DNA from: Micromonospora andamanensis
GTDB lineage: Bacteria; Actinomycetota; Actinomycetes; Mycobacteriales; Micromonosporaceae
Direction: 5' to 3'
Assembly (NCBI RefSeq): GCF_016863495.1
Contig: NZ_BOOZ01000027.1
Span: 1 to 64,000, forward strand
Length of the DNA stretch: 64,000 nt
Shown here: positions 30,995-40,065 of the stretch, piece after piece
Layout: every line of letters begins with the position of its first letter
Numbering within the stretch: the stretch's first letter is position 1
Made by a program: the position numbers and the translations under genes
Notes under the pieces: model-generated
Databases searched by the model: none
The model's input: the letters and a program-made list of their open reading frames with translations, nothing else
Told to the model about the DNA's origin: nothing

Positions 30995-32950
30995 TCAGTC
31001 GGCCAGGGCGCGCAGGAAGCGCTCCGCGATCGGTACCGCGGTGCCGCTGCCCGAGCCGCCCTTCTCAACGAAGACGGCGAAGGCGACATCGCCCTGCCAG
31101 CCGACGAACCAGGCGTGGGTGTTCTCGGGGTTGTCGTCGTACTCGGCGGTGCCGGTCTTGCCGTGCACCGGCTCGCCTGGCACGTCCCGCAACGCCGTCC
31201 CGGAGCCGCTGGTGACCACGTCGCGCATCATGTCCTGGACGGCTTTGACGGCCTCGGGCTTCAACTGCGGCCCCGGCTCGGCCGCCCGTTCCGGGGCGGG
31301 ATCCACAATCAGCTGCGGTGGCAGGAACTGGCCCCGGGCCACCGCTGCGGTCGCCGCCGTCATGGCCAGCGGGCTGACCACAGTCGTGCCCTGCCCGATC
31401 GCCGCGGCGGCCTGTTCGGTGGCACCACCGCCCGCCGACACCTTGCCGGTGAACGCGTCGAGGCCCAGGTCCCCCCACGCGCCCTCCAGGCCCAGGGTGC
31501 GTCCGGCGGCGGCGAGCCCGTCCGCACCAAGCTGGGGGGCGAGCGCGGCGAAGGCGGTGTTGCACGACTTGGCGAAATCGGTCCGGAAGGGCACCTCGCC
31601 GAGGGCGAAGTTGTTGGAGTTCTTGAAGGAGCGCCCGTCCACCGTGAACGTCTTGGGGCAGGCCACGGTGCTCTCCGGAGTCACCGCACCCCGTTCGATC
31701 AGCCCGAACGCGCTCACCATCTTGAAGGTGGAGCCGGGTGGCACCTGTGCGGTGAAGGCCAGGTTCTCCCCGGCCGCACCAGGGCCGTTGGCCGCGGCGA
31801 GCACGGCACCGTCGCTGATCCGTACGGCAACCAGGGCGGCCCGCCGGCGCTCCCCGCGCAACGCCCGGTCGGCCGCGTTCTGGGTGGCCACGTCGAGGGT
31901 GGTGCGTACCGGTTGACCCGGCTGGGGCTCACTGCGGAACACCTCGGTGCCGGTCGGCTCCACCGTGCCGTCCGGCCCAGCACGGTTGATCAAGACGGTG
32001 AGTCCCGGTACGCCGCGCAGCCGCTCGTCCCAGCGGCCCTGCAACCCACCGTGACCGACGAGGTCGCCGGGGGAGTAGCGGTCGGGATGGTTGGCGAGGT
32101 CCTCGGCGTAGGCGGGGTCGACACTGCCGAGCACCGCCCTGGCGAACTCACGGGTGGGGGCGAGGTCCAGCGTGTCGGTCGGGAACTTCGTCCCCGCCAG
32201 GGGGTAGATGCGTGACTTGATCTGCCGGTACGCCTCGTCGCGCAGGGTGACCACCTCGACGAACGCGTCCGGTTTGGCCTCCTTGAGCCGTTTGGGCAGG
32301 TCCGACAGGTCAACCGGCGGGGTGATCGCTGGACGGATGGCGCGGAAGGCGGCATCCAACTCGCGGACCATGGCGCTGACGTCTGTCACCTCGTTGGGCT
32401 GCAGGCCCACCCGGACCACGTCGCGCGGGGCCACGATCGGCTCACCGGCACCGTCGAGCACGGTGGCCCGGGGCGCCCGTTCCCGGCGCAGCCCCAGCCG
32501 GTCGCCCCGGGTGAGCTGTTCCTGGACGATCTGCGGCTCCCAGATCACCTGCCACTGGTCGTCGCGGCCCTGGGTGAGTCGCATCGGCCGGTCGTACGCC
32601 CAGGTCGTCCCGCCGGGCAGCGTCCACTCCGCGCGGACGCTCGCGGTGGCGGTGTTCTGGACCACCTCGGGATCGCCCTGGCGGGTCAGGGTGAGCGGAG
32701 CATCGACAAGCTCGCCGGAAAGGTCGCGGATCTCCTGGACGACGGTGCCGGCGGGAATCTTGGCGCCGGTCGGGTCGACGAAGCCGACAGCGTTCAGGTC
32801 GCCCTTGCGCCAGCCCTCCAGGAAGGCGTCGACGGTGCGGTGCGGGCCGTCCTCGCCGGAGCAGGCGACCAGGCTGGCCGCGACGACCAGGCAGGCGGCG
32901 ACGACGGCCAGTGGTGACCGGCTGCGGCGGTGCCGGCGCGAAACGTACAT
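30995..32950 (-). CDS. Class B penicillin-binding lipoprotein (MecA-N type)
   Basis: 651-residue peptidoglycan transpeptidase. Signal peptide with lipobox LVAC (Cys30). An NTF2-like MecA_N domain follows (GPHRTVDAFLEGWRKGDLNA), then the dimerisation/pedestal domain, then the transpeptidase domain from about 330 with active-site Ser in PPGSTFKMV, SxN in AKSCNTAFA and KTG in HGKTGTAEY. This layout resembles PBP2a-like enzymes of low beta-lactam affinity and the actinobacterial PbpA/PBP-lipo group. AGGAGG precedes the ATG. Convergent with the arginase-family gene. It acts outside the membrane in cell-wall cross-linking. Confidence 0.93.
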   Translation of the reverse strand: MYVSRRHRRSRSPLAVVAACLVVAASLVACSGEDGPHRTVDAFLEGWRKGDLNAVGFVDPTGAKIPAGTVVQEIRDLSGELVDAPLTLTRQGDPEVVQNTATASVRAEWTLPGGTTWAYDRPMRLTQGRDDQWQVIWEPQIVQEQLTRGDRLGLRRERAPRATVLDGAGEPIVAPRDVVRVGLQPNEVTDVSAMVRELDAAFRAIRPAITPPVDLSDLPKRLKEAKPDAFVEVVTLRDEAYRQIKSRIYPLAGTKFPTDTLDLAPTREFARAVLGSVDPAYAEDLANHPDRYSPGDLVGHGGLQGRWDERLRGVPGLTVLINRAGPDGTVEPTGTEVFRSEPQPGQPVRTTLDVATQNAADRALRGERRRAALVAVRISDGAVLAAANGPGAAGENLAFTAQVPPGSTFKMVSAFGLIERGAVTPESTVACPKTFTVDGRSFKNSNNFALGEVPFRTDFAKSCNTAFAALAPQLGADGLAAAGRTLGLEGAWGDLGLDAFTGKVSAGGGATEQAAAAIGQGTTVVSPLAMTAATAAVARGQFLPPQLIVDPAPERAAEPGPQLKPEAVKAVQDMMRDVVTSGSGTALRDVPGEPVHGKTGTAEYDDNPENTHAWFVGWQGDVAFAVFVEKGGSGSGTAVPIAERFLRALAD

Positions 32951-33182
32951 CTGCTGCTTCCTCCTGGTCGGCTGCTCCGCACGCTAGTACGCCGACGCGC
33001 GGGCCACTGTCCCGCCCGGGCCTGGCCAGGCGAAAAGACGGTCTTGTGACGGTGTGATGAACAACATCAGGCGGGGTACTCCGAACCCGGCCCAACCTCG
33101 TACCGCAACGGGTGAAAGGACGACGTCGGAGATCCGGACGTCCGGCCGGTGGTCCGCCGACGGTGAAACCGATCGGTCGGCC

Positions 33183-33188
33183 TAGGCT
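33183..33188 (+). promoter_or_regulatory. -10 box of gdh
   Basis: TAGGCT, placing transcription start near 33195, just before the palindrome at 33201. Confidence 0.45.
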
Positions 33189-33200
33189 TGGCGGCAGAGT

Positions 33201-33220
33201 GACCCACAGCGCTGTGGGTC
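33201..33220. promoter_or_regulatory. Perfect 20-bp palindrome in the gdh leader
   Basis: GACCCACAGCGCTGTGGGTC is fully self-complementary and directly followed by the GAGGGGAG ribosome binding site and ATG 33237. It could be a protein operator or, in RNA, a loop-poor hairpin next to the ribosome binding site. Confidence 0.6.
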
Positions 33221-33236
33221 GAGGGGAGTGGCACCG

Positions 33237-36200
33237 ATGGACCGGCGTCCGGCGATCAAACCGGGACCCGACCTCCGGCAGGCTGACACCGGCCGGGACG
33301 ACAGTTTCGACACGGCTACCGACGGGGACGGTTTCGACCGGCTCGACACAGGCGCGACCGGCATGACCGGTTCGAGCATCGACACCCTCTACGATCTGGG
33401 ACTGCCGCCGGAGGCGCTTGCCGACGACGCGGAGGACACCGAACTCGACGAGCCGGTGCCCAACGCCGAGCGCCTGGTGGCCCAGGCTGTGTCGCTGGCC
33501 GGTGACGACCATGACGCGGCGACCCTGGTGGGCCGGTTCTGGCGGTTCGCGCCGGACGAGGAACTGATCGGGTTCACCGCCGAGGAGATGCTCGACGCCG
33601 CCCGCGCGCATCGGGAGCTGGCCCGGCAGCGGGTGCCGGGTGAGTTGAAGCTGCGGATCCACTCACCCGACGCGGAGCAGCATCACAGCGTCATCGAGAT
33701 CGTCACCGACGACATGCCGTTCCTTGTCGACTCGGTGACCGCCCTGCTCAACACCCACCATCTGGACGTGCACCTGCTGGTGCACCCGCTGGTCGTGGTC
33801 CGGCGGGAGCCGCTCGGTCGGTTGGTCGAGGTCGCCGCCGACGTGGAGCCGGACGACGCGATCTCCGGTGACCTGGTCGAGAGTTGGATGCGGATCGAGA
33901 TCGACCCGGTCCGCGACCCGGAGGAACGGGACAAGCTGCGCCGTGAGCTGCAGCGGGTGCTTACCGACGTGCGGGAGGCAGTCGAGGACTGGCCGAAGAT
34001 GCGCCAGCGTGCCCTCGCTTTCGCCGACGAGCTGGCCGCCGCGCGGACCAGCGACAACCGGCCACCGGTGCCGGAGAAGGACATCACCGACTCGGTGGAG
34101 CTGCTGCGCTGGCTGGCGCACGACCACTTCACCTTCCTCGGGTACCGGGAGTACCGGCTGGTGCCGAACGCGGCGGGGGGCGGGCCAGCGCTGGAAGCGG
34201 TGCTCGGCACCGGGCTGGGCATCCTGCGTCAGGACTCGCCGGAGGCGCGGGCGCTGTCCTCGATGACGCCCGAGGCGCACGAGAAGGTCACCGAGAAACG
34301 CCTGCTCATCATTACCAAGGCGAACTCGCGGGCCACGGTGCACCGTTCGGCGTACCTCGACTACATCGGCTTCAAGATCTTCGACGAGAACGGTGAGGTG
34401 GTGGGCGAGCGGCGCTTCCTGGGCCTGTTCTCCACCGCCGCGTACCGGACCAGCGTGCAGGAGCTGCCGGTGGTCCGACGCAAGGTCGCCGAGGTGCTGG
34501 ACCGCTCCGGGCTGAGCCTGCGCAGCCACTCCGGCAAGGACCTGATGCAGATCCTGGAGACGTACCCGCGCGACGAGCTGTTCCAGATCAAGACCGACGA
34601 CCTGTACCACGCGGTCATCGGGGTGCTGCGGATGGCCGGTCGCCGGCAGCTGCGGGTGTTCCTGCGTCGGGACGCGTACGGGCGGTTCATCTCCTGTCTG
34701 ATCTACCTGCCCCGGGACCGGTTCACCACCCAGAACCGGCTGCGTATGCAGGACATCCTGCTGCGTGAGCTGAACGGTGTCGGGGTGGACTACACCACCC
34801 GGGTGACCGAGTCGATGCTGGCCCGGGTGCACTTCATCGTGCGTACCGACCCGACGAGCCCGCCCGGTGACATCGACGCCGATCTGTTGGCTGAGGAGTT
34901 GGCCGACGCCACCCGGTTGTGGGACGACGACTACCGGCTGGTGCTGGAGCGCAAGCTCGGCGACGAGCAGGCCAAGCACCTGTTCGGCAGGTACGCCGAC
35001 GCGTTCCCGGAGGGCTACAAGGACGGGCACACGCCGTACGAGGCGATGAAGGACCTGGCCAAGCTGGAGCTGCTGGAGGAGCCCGGCCAGCTGGAGATGC
35101 ACCTGTTCCGCAAGCAGTTGGCGCCGCGTGCCGGCGGCCGGGGCACGTACGTCGACGAGTCGATGGACGTGCGGTTCAAGGTGTACCGCTACGGCGAGCC
35201 GATGATGCTCTCGGCGGTGCTGCCGGTGCTGCACTCGCTCGGCGTCAAGGTCGTCGACGAGCACCCGTACGAGGTGGAACGGGTCGACGGGCGGATCTGG
35301 CTGTACGACTTCGGGCTACGGCTGCCGGAGGGGCACCAGGAGCTGGCCGAGGTACGACCGCACGTGGAGAACGCCTTCGCCGCGGCGTGGCGGGGCGAAG
35401 CCGAGGTGGACCGCTTCAACGAGCTGGTGCTGCGCGCCGGACTGACCTGGCGTCAGGTGGTGGTGCTGCGGGCGTACGCGAAGTACCTGCGCCAGACCGG
35501 CACGGTGTTCTCACAGGACTACATGGAGTCCACGTTCATCGCGTACCCGCACCTGGCCACGCTGCTGGTGCAGCTCTTCGAGGCGCGGTTCGAGCCGGGG
35601 CCGGTCGGTGCCGAGCAGCGCGAGCGGCGCGGTGCCGAGCTGGTGGCCGAGATCCGCGCCGCGCTCGACGACGTGGCCAGCCTCGATCAGGACCGGATCC
35701 TGCGGTCGTATCTCTCGCTGATCCAGGCCACCCTGCGGACCAGCTTCTATCAGAAGCCGGTGGGCGGGCGGCCCAAGCCGTACGTCGCGTTCAAGCTCGA
35801 CCCGCAGGCGATACCGGAGCTGCCCGCGCCCCGGCCCCGGTTCGAGGTCTTCGTGTACTCGCCCCGGTTCGAGGGCGTGCACCTGCGGTTCGGGCCGGTG
35901 GCCCGGGGCGGCCTGCGCTGGTCCGACCGGCGGGAGGACTTCCGTACCGAGGTGCTCGGCCTGGTCAAGGCGCAGATGGTGAAGAACGCCGTGATCGTGC
36001 CGGTGGGCGCGAAGGGCGGCTTCGTGCTCAAGCAGAAGCCGGGTGACCGCGACGAGGCGGTGACCTGCTACAAGGAGTTCGTCTCGGCGCTGCTGGACGT
36101 CACCGACAACATCGTGGCCGGTGAGATCGTGCCGCCGGAGGACGTGGTCCGGCACGACGGCGACGACCCGTACATGGTGGTGGCGGCGGACAAGGGCACC

Positions 36201-38291
36201 GCGACGTTCTCCGACACCGCAAACGAGATTTCGACGGCGCACGACTTCTGGTTGGGCGACGCCTTCGCCTCCGGAGGCTCGGCTGGCTACGACCACAAGA
36301 AGATGGGCATCACCGCCCGGGGCGCGTGGGAGTCGGTCAAGCGGCACTTCCGCGAGATGGGGCACGACACCCAGAGCCAGGACTTCACAGTGGTCGGGGT
36401 CGGCGACATGTCCGGTGACGTGTTCGGCAACGGCATGCTGCTCTCCGAGCACATCAGGCTGGTGGCCGCCTTCGACCACCGGCACATCTTCCTGGACCCG
36501 GACCCGGACCCGGCCACCTCGTACGCCGAACGGAAGCGGTTGTTCGAGCTGTCCCGATCCACCTGGGAGGACTACAACCCCGAGCTGATCTCGGCCGGTG
36601 GCGGGGTCTACCCGCGTACCGCGAAGTCGGTGCCGATTTCACCGCAGGTCCGTACCGTGCTCGGGCTCGACGACGACGTCGAGCAGCTGAGCCCGCAGGA
36701 GCTGATGAAGGCCATCCTCACCGCGCCTGTCGACCTGTTCTGGAACGGCGGCATCGGCACCTACGTCAAGGCGTCCAGCGAGACGAACGCCCAGGTGGGC
36801 GACAAGTCGAACGACGCGATCCGGGTGGATGGTCGCAGCCTGCGCTGCCGGGTGGTCGGTGAGGGCGGCAACCTGGGCTTCACCCAGCACGGTCGGATCG
36901 AGTACGCCCAGGCGGGCGGCCGGATGTACACCGACTTCATCGACAACGCGGCCGGAGTGGACTGCTCCGACCACGAGGTGAACATCAAGATCCTGCTGAA
37001 CACCGCGGTGGCCGACGGTGAGCTGTCCGTTCCCGAGCGGGACGACCTGCTCGCCCGGATGACCGACGAGGTCGCGGAGCTGGTGCTGCGGGACAACTAC
37101 GACCAGGCCCGGGCGATCAACAACTCCCAGGCCCAGGCGACCTCGCTGCTTCCGGTGCACCGCCGGATGATCACCGAGCTGGAGCGTGCGGGCGTCCTGG
37201 ACCGGTCGCTGGAGGCGCTGCCGCCGGACGAGGAACTGGCGGTCCGCACCGAGTCCGGGCTGACCGCGCCGGAATTCGCGGTGCTGCTGGCGTACGTGAA
37301 GATCGCTCTGGAGAAGGAGATCCTCAACGACGGGCTGCCCGACGAGAAGTGGACAGACGAGGTGCTCGTCAACTACTTCCCGACGCCGATGCGCGAGCGG
37401 TTCGCCGACCGGATGGACCGGCACCGGCTGCGCCGCGACATCGTGACCACGGTGCTGGTCAACGAGGCGATCAACCGGGGCGGGATCTCGTTCGTCTTCC
37501 GGGTGGTCGAGGAGACCGCCGCGACGGCGGCGGACGTGATCCGGGCGTACGTGGTGGTTCGCGAGGTCTTCGGGCTGCGTGAACTCTGGGACGACGTCGA
37601 GGCGCTGGACAACCGGATCGATCCGGAATTGCAGACAAGCGTCTATCTCGACACCCGCCGGCTGCTCGACCGGGCGGTGCGGTGGCTGGTCACCAACCGC
37701 CGCTCGCCGATCGACGTGCCGGCGGAGATCAACCGGTTGCGGGACGGGATCACCCGGCTGCTGCCCACGATGGAGACGCTCTTCTACGGCAGCGAGCGTG
37801 AGTCGATCGCGGCGCACATCGACTCCCTGACCGAGCGTGGTGTGCCACGTGCCCTGGCCGAGCGCAGCACCCGGCTGATGTACAGCTTCGGTCTGCTGGA
37901 CGTGGTGGAGACCGCCGCCGGTACCGGGCGGGACGTCGGCGAGGTCGCCTCGGTCTACTTCGTGCTCTCCGACCGGTTCCGGGTGGACTCGCTGCTGTCG
38001 AAGATCTCGCTGCTGCCGCGCGAGGACCGGTGGCAGACGCTCGCCCGGATGGCGCTGCGCTACGACCTGTACGCCGCGCTCGCCGCCCTCACCGCGGAGG
38101 TGCTCGACTCCACGTCGGTCGACCTGCCGCCGCAGGAGCGGGTGCAGCAGTGGGAGCAGTCGAACGCCACCTCGATCCACCGCGCCGAACGGGCGATGGG
38201 GGAGTTCGACGAGTCCCGCGCGGACCTGGCGGCCCTGTCGGTCCTGCTCCGCCAGATCCGCACCCTGGTCCGCACCTCCGCCGCCAGCTGA
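33237..38291 (+). CDS. gdh: NAD-dependent glutamate dehydrogenase (180-kDa class)
   Basis: Oxidative deamination of glutamate to 2-oxoglutarate and ammonia. 1684 residues, the size of the L_180 class known from Streptomyces and mycobacteria. A long N-terminal half with ACT-like regulatory segments (HSVIEIVTDDMPFLVDSVTA; HDHFTFLGYREYRL) precedes the catalytic core, with RWSDRREDFRTEVLGLVKAQ, NAVIVPVGAKGGFVLK, the NAD-binding region DMSGDVFGNGM, and RCRVVGEGGNLGFTQ. In mycobacteria this enzyme is controlled by GarA, an FHA protein. The FHA protein at 10803 is not obviously that regulator. Start ATG 33237 rather than GTG 33228, for ribosome binding site spacing. Monocistronic, followed by a palindromic repeat. 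Confidence 0.95.
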   Translation: MDRRPAIKPGPDLRQADTGRDDSFDTATDGDGFDRLDTGATGMTGSSIDTLYDLGLPPEALADDAEDTELDEPVPNAERLVAQAVSLAGDDHDAATLVGRFWRFAPDEELIGFTAEEMLDAARAHRELARQRVPGELKLRIHSPDAEQHHSVIEIVTDDMPFLVDSVTALLNTHHLDVHLLVHPLVVVRREPLGRLVEVAADVEPDDAISGDLVESWMRIEIDPVRDPEERDKLRRELQRVLTDVREAVEDWPKMRQRALAFADELAAARTSDNRPPVPEKDITDSVELLRWLAHDHFTFLGYREYRLVPNAAGGGPALEAVLGTGLGILRQDSPEARALSSMTPEAHEKVTEKRLLIITKANSRATVHRSAYLDYIGFKIFDENGEVVGERRFLGLFSTAAYRTSVQELPVVRRKVAEVLDRSGLSLRSHSGKDLMQILETYPRDELFQIKTDDLYHAVIGVLRMAGRRQLRVFLRRDAYGRFISCLIYLPRDRFTTQNRLRMQDILLRELNGVGVDYTTRVTESMLARVHFIVRTDPTSPPGDIDADLLAEELADATRLWDDDYRLVLERKLGDEQAKHLFGRYADAFPEGYKDGHTPYEAMKDLAKLELLEEPGQLEMHLFRKQLAPRAGGRGTYVDESMDVRFKVYRYGEPMMLSAVLPVLHSLGVKVVDEHPYEVERVDGRIWLYDFGLRLPEGHQELAEVRPHVENAFAAAWRGEAEVDRFNELVLRAGLTWRQVVVLRAYAKYLRQTGTVFSQDYMESTFIAYPHLATLLVQLFEARFEPGPVGAEQRERRGAELVAEIRAALDDVASLDQDRILRSYLSLIQATLRTSFYQKPVGGRPKPYVAFKLDPQAIPELPAPRPRFEVFVYSPRFEGVHLRFGPVARGGLRWSDRREDFRTEVLGLVKAQMVKNAVIVPVGAKGGFVLKQKPGDRDEAVTCYKEFVSALLDVTDNIVAGEIVPPEDVVRHDGDDPYMVVAADKGTATFSDTANEISTAHDFWLGDAFASGGSAGYDHKKMGITARGAWESVKRHFREMGHDTQSQDFTVVGVGDMSGDVFGNGMLLSEHIRLVAAFDHRHIFLDPDPDPATSYAERKRLFELSRSTWEDYNPELISAGGGVYPRTAKSVPISPQVRTVLGLDDDVEQLSPQELMKAILTAPVDLFWNGGIGTYVKASSETNAQVGDKSNDAIRVDGRSLRCRVVGEGGNLGFTQHGRIEYAQAGGRMYTDFIDNAAGVDCSDHEVNIKILLNTAVADGELSVPERDDLLARMTDEVAELVLRDNYDQARAINNSQAQATSLLPVHRRMITELERAGVLDRSLEALPPDEELAVRTESGLTAPEFAVLLAYVKIALEKEILNDGLPDEKWTDEVLVNYFPTPMRERFADRMDRHRLRRDIVTTVLVNEAINRGGISFVFRVVEETAATAADVIRAYVVVREVFGLRELWDDVEALDNRIDPELQTSVYLDTRRLLDRAVRWLVTNRRSPIDVPAEINRLRDGITRLLPTMETLFYGSERESIAAHIDSLTERGVPRALAERSTRLMYSFGLLDVVETAAGTGRDVGEVASVYFVLSDRFRVDSLLSKISLLPREDRWQTLARMALRYDLYAALAALTAEVLDSTSVDLPPQERVQQWEQSNATSIHRAERAMGEFDESRADLAALSVLLRQIRTLVRTSAAS

Positions 38292-38306
38292 CCGCGCCGG
38301 CCTGCG

Positions 38307-38377
38307 CGATCATGCAGTTGTGGCGTCCCGAACGCGGCTATTCGCGGCGTTCGTCGGGTGCCACAACTGCATGATCG
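38307..38377. repeat. Palindromic repeat element, copy 2
   Basis: Perfect 18-bp inverted repeat CGATCATGCAGTTGTGGC / GCCACAACTGCATGATCG around a 35-base centre that itself contains GAACGC...GCGTTC, so the whole element can fold into one long hairpin. It lies between the convergent gdh and sortase genes. The arms share CGATC-TGCAGTTGTG with copy 1 at 17689. It may also serve as a terminator here. Confidence 0.8.
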
Positions 38378-38390
38378 GCGGGGTGGGTCG

Positions 38391-39092
38391 TCAGGGGATG
38401 AGGGAGGCGAAGACGATCACGTTGTCGGGGTAGTCGCCTGTCGCCTCGTCGAACTGGCCGCCACAGGTGACCACCCGTAGCCCGGGCCGGTCACTGGGGC
38501 CGTACACCAGCTCGGTGGGAAACGCGGCCTTCGGGTACGAGGCCACCGAGTCCACCCGGAAGGTCGCCGCTCGGCCGTCGGTCCGGTCGACGGTGACGGT
38601 GTCGCCGGGTTGCAGGGCCCCGAGGGAGAAGAAGACGGCGGGCCCGATGGCCGCCGAGTCGACGTGTCCGACGATCACGGAGTTGCCGGGCTCGCCGGGG
38701 CTCGGTCCGGGCTCGTACCAGCCGGCGAGCAATGCCTGGTCGAGCGGGGGCACCTGGACGGTGCCGTCCGGGTTGGTGCCGAGCGCCATGATGCCGGCGC
38801 GGACTCCGATGCGGGGGATGGTGATGCCGGTGGGGGCGGCGCGGGGCAGCCCTGTCGGTACCTGCTCCGCGCCGTCCAGGTCGGTCCCGGTGAACGGACC
38901 GGCAACTGTGGGTTCCGTCGATCCCGCCACCGGCTGCGGTGGGCGCGGAGTCCCGGTGGTCTTGAGCGATGCGCCGATGAGCCCGGAGCCCATCATGGCG
39001 AGCAGGACGACGACGGCGGCGCCGACGGCGCGCCACGGTCCACCGTGACGGCCGTCGGCCCGTCTCGTCGTCGCGTCAGGCCGCGAACTCAT
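38391..39092 (-). CDS. Class F-type sortase
   Basis: 233-residue membrane-anchored transpeptidase-like protein. Short basic N-terminus, one membrane segment (VGAAVVVLLAMMGSGLIGAS), an extracellular Pro/Thr-rich stalk, and a sortase barrel from about residue 90 (ITIPRIGVRAGIMALG). Catalytic His in VGHVDSAA and Cys in VVTCGGQFD are present. The third residue, an Arg expected about 12 positions after Cys (YRDN in several relatives), is Pro here (YPDN). The start overlaps the stop of the putative wall-protein gene by 17 bases, so they are one operon and the upstream product is the obvious candidate substrate. Confidence 0.85.
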   Translation of the reverse strand: MSSRPDATTRRADGRHGGPWRAVGAAVVVLLAMMGSGLIGASLKTTGTPRPPQPVAGSTEPTVAGPFTGTDLDGAEQVPTGLPRAAPTGITIPRIGVRAGIMALGTNPDGTVQVPPLDQALLAGWYEPGPSPGEPGNSVIVGHVDSAAIGPAVFFSLGALQPGDTVTVDRTDGRAATFRVDSVASYPKAAFPTELVYGPSDRPGLRVVTCGGQFDEATGDYPDNVIVFASLIP

Positions 39093-40065
39093 CGGCCCGA
39101 CGACGACGCATCAGTACGAGGCCCCCGAGGGCAGCCGCACCGACCAGGCCCGCACCGGCGGTGGCCAGGCCACGGTCGGCACCGGTGGCGATGCCACCGT
39201 CACCGCCGTCGACCCCACCGTGCGGCAGGACGACCAGTTCGCCCGTGCCGCAGGAGCCCTCCAGCTTGTACGTGCCGGGCTTGGCGTCCCGGGCGACGCG
39301 GGCTTCGCCGTAGTAGACGAAGTCCTTCTTGTGCTCCCAGCTGTCGTCCTTGCCGTGCTCGTCGGCCGCGTCCGCCGCCCAGTCGCGCTCACCCGACTCG
39401 CCCGACCATTCGCCCTTCTCGGACTCACCCGACCAGTTGCCTTCGCCGGACCAGTCGTGCTCGGCGGAGTCCGAGCCGTTCTCCTGCCGGCCCGACCAGC
39501 CGCCTGTGGATTCCTCGCCGGCCCACTCGCTCGCCTCGTCCTGGCCCTTCCAGTCCTTCTTGTCCTTCTCGTCCTCGCTCTTCCAGTCCTTCTTGTCGTG
39601 GACCTTCGAGTCGCGGCCACCTTCCGCGTCCTGGCCGTGCTCCTCGCCCTTCCAGTCGTCGCGGACGTCAGCCGCGCCGCCGCCCCAGCCGCTGCCGGAT
39701 TCGGCCTCGGCCGGCTGCGAACGCTCGTGGCCCGACCAGCCCTCGCTGTCCGCGCCGCCTTCGGCGTCGCCGTTCTCCTCGCCCCAACCCTTGTGGTCCC
39801 CGCGCGAGTCGCGGTCCTCGGCCGGCTTGAGCTTGACCTTCCCGGTGACCTTGGACCAGACGAAGGGGTGCTCCTGCGGCTCCTCGCAGATCTGCACGAG
39901 CTTGACCTCTTCGCCAGCCTTGACCGCGTGCGGCTTGGCGAAGACCTTGCCTTCGTCCGTGTCCGGTTGGCCGTCGGCGTACGCGACCCCGGGCGCGAAC
40001 ACCAGCAGGGAGGCGCTGCCGAGGGCAGCACCCGCAACGACCTTCCCCAGCATCTTCTTAGCCAT
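39076..40065 (-). CDS. Secreted acidic Trp-repeat protein with wall-anchor-like tail
   Basis: 329 residues. Signal peptide to about residue 30 (PGVAYA/DGQ). Two short folded flanks (VKAGEEVKLVQICEEP; YYGEARVARDAKPGTYKLEG) enclose some 165 residues of a highly charged, Trp-punctuated repeat region (DWKGEE, DWKSED, DWKGQD, GWSGRQ, DWSGEG, EWSGES). The C-terminus has a hydrophobic segment (LVGAAALGGLVLM) and RRRR, like a sorting signal, but no LPxTG; the nearest similar strings are LPHGG and ATGADRG. It is co-transcribed with a sortase. I know of no function; a wall-attached, ion- or polymer-binding protein is a guess. The start could instead be GTG 40077. Confidence 0.75.
   Translation of the reverse strand: MAKKMLGKVVAGAALGSASLLVFAPGVAYADGQPDTDEGKVFAKPHAVKAGEEVKLVQICEEPQEHPFVWSKVTGKVKLKPAEDRDSRGDHKGWGEENGDAEGGADSEGWSGHERSQPAEAESGSGWGGGAADVRDDWKGEEHGQDAEGGRDSKVHDKKDWKSEDEKDKKDWKGQDEASEWAGEESTGGWSGRQENGSDSAEHDWSGEGNWSGESEKGEWSGESGERDWAADAADEHGKDDSWEHKKDFVYYGEARVARDAKPGTYKLEGSCGTGELVVLPHGGVDGGDGGIATGADRGLATAGAGLVGAAALGGLVLMRRRRADEFAA

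Noticed and set aside
33663..38180. Long open frames on the minus strand opposite gdh (33663-35264, 36639-38180)
   Set aside because: They follow from G+C-rich third positions of the real gene; the translations have no domain and are His/Arg/Val-rich as expected of shadow frames.
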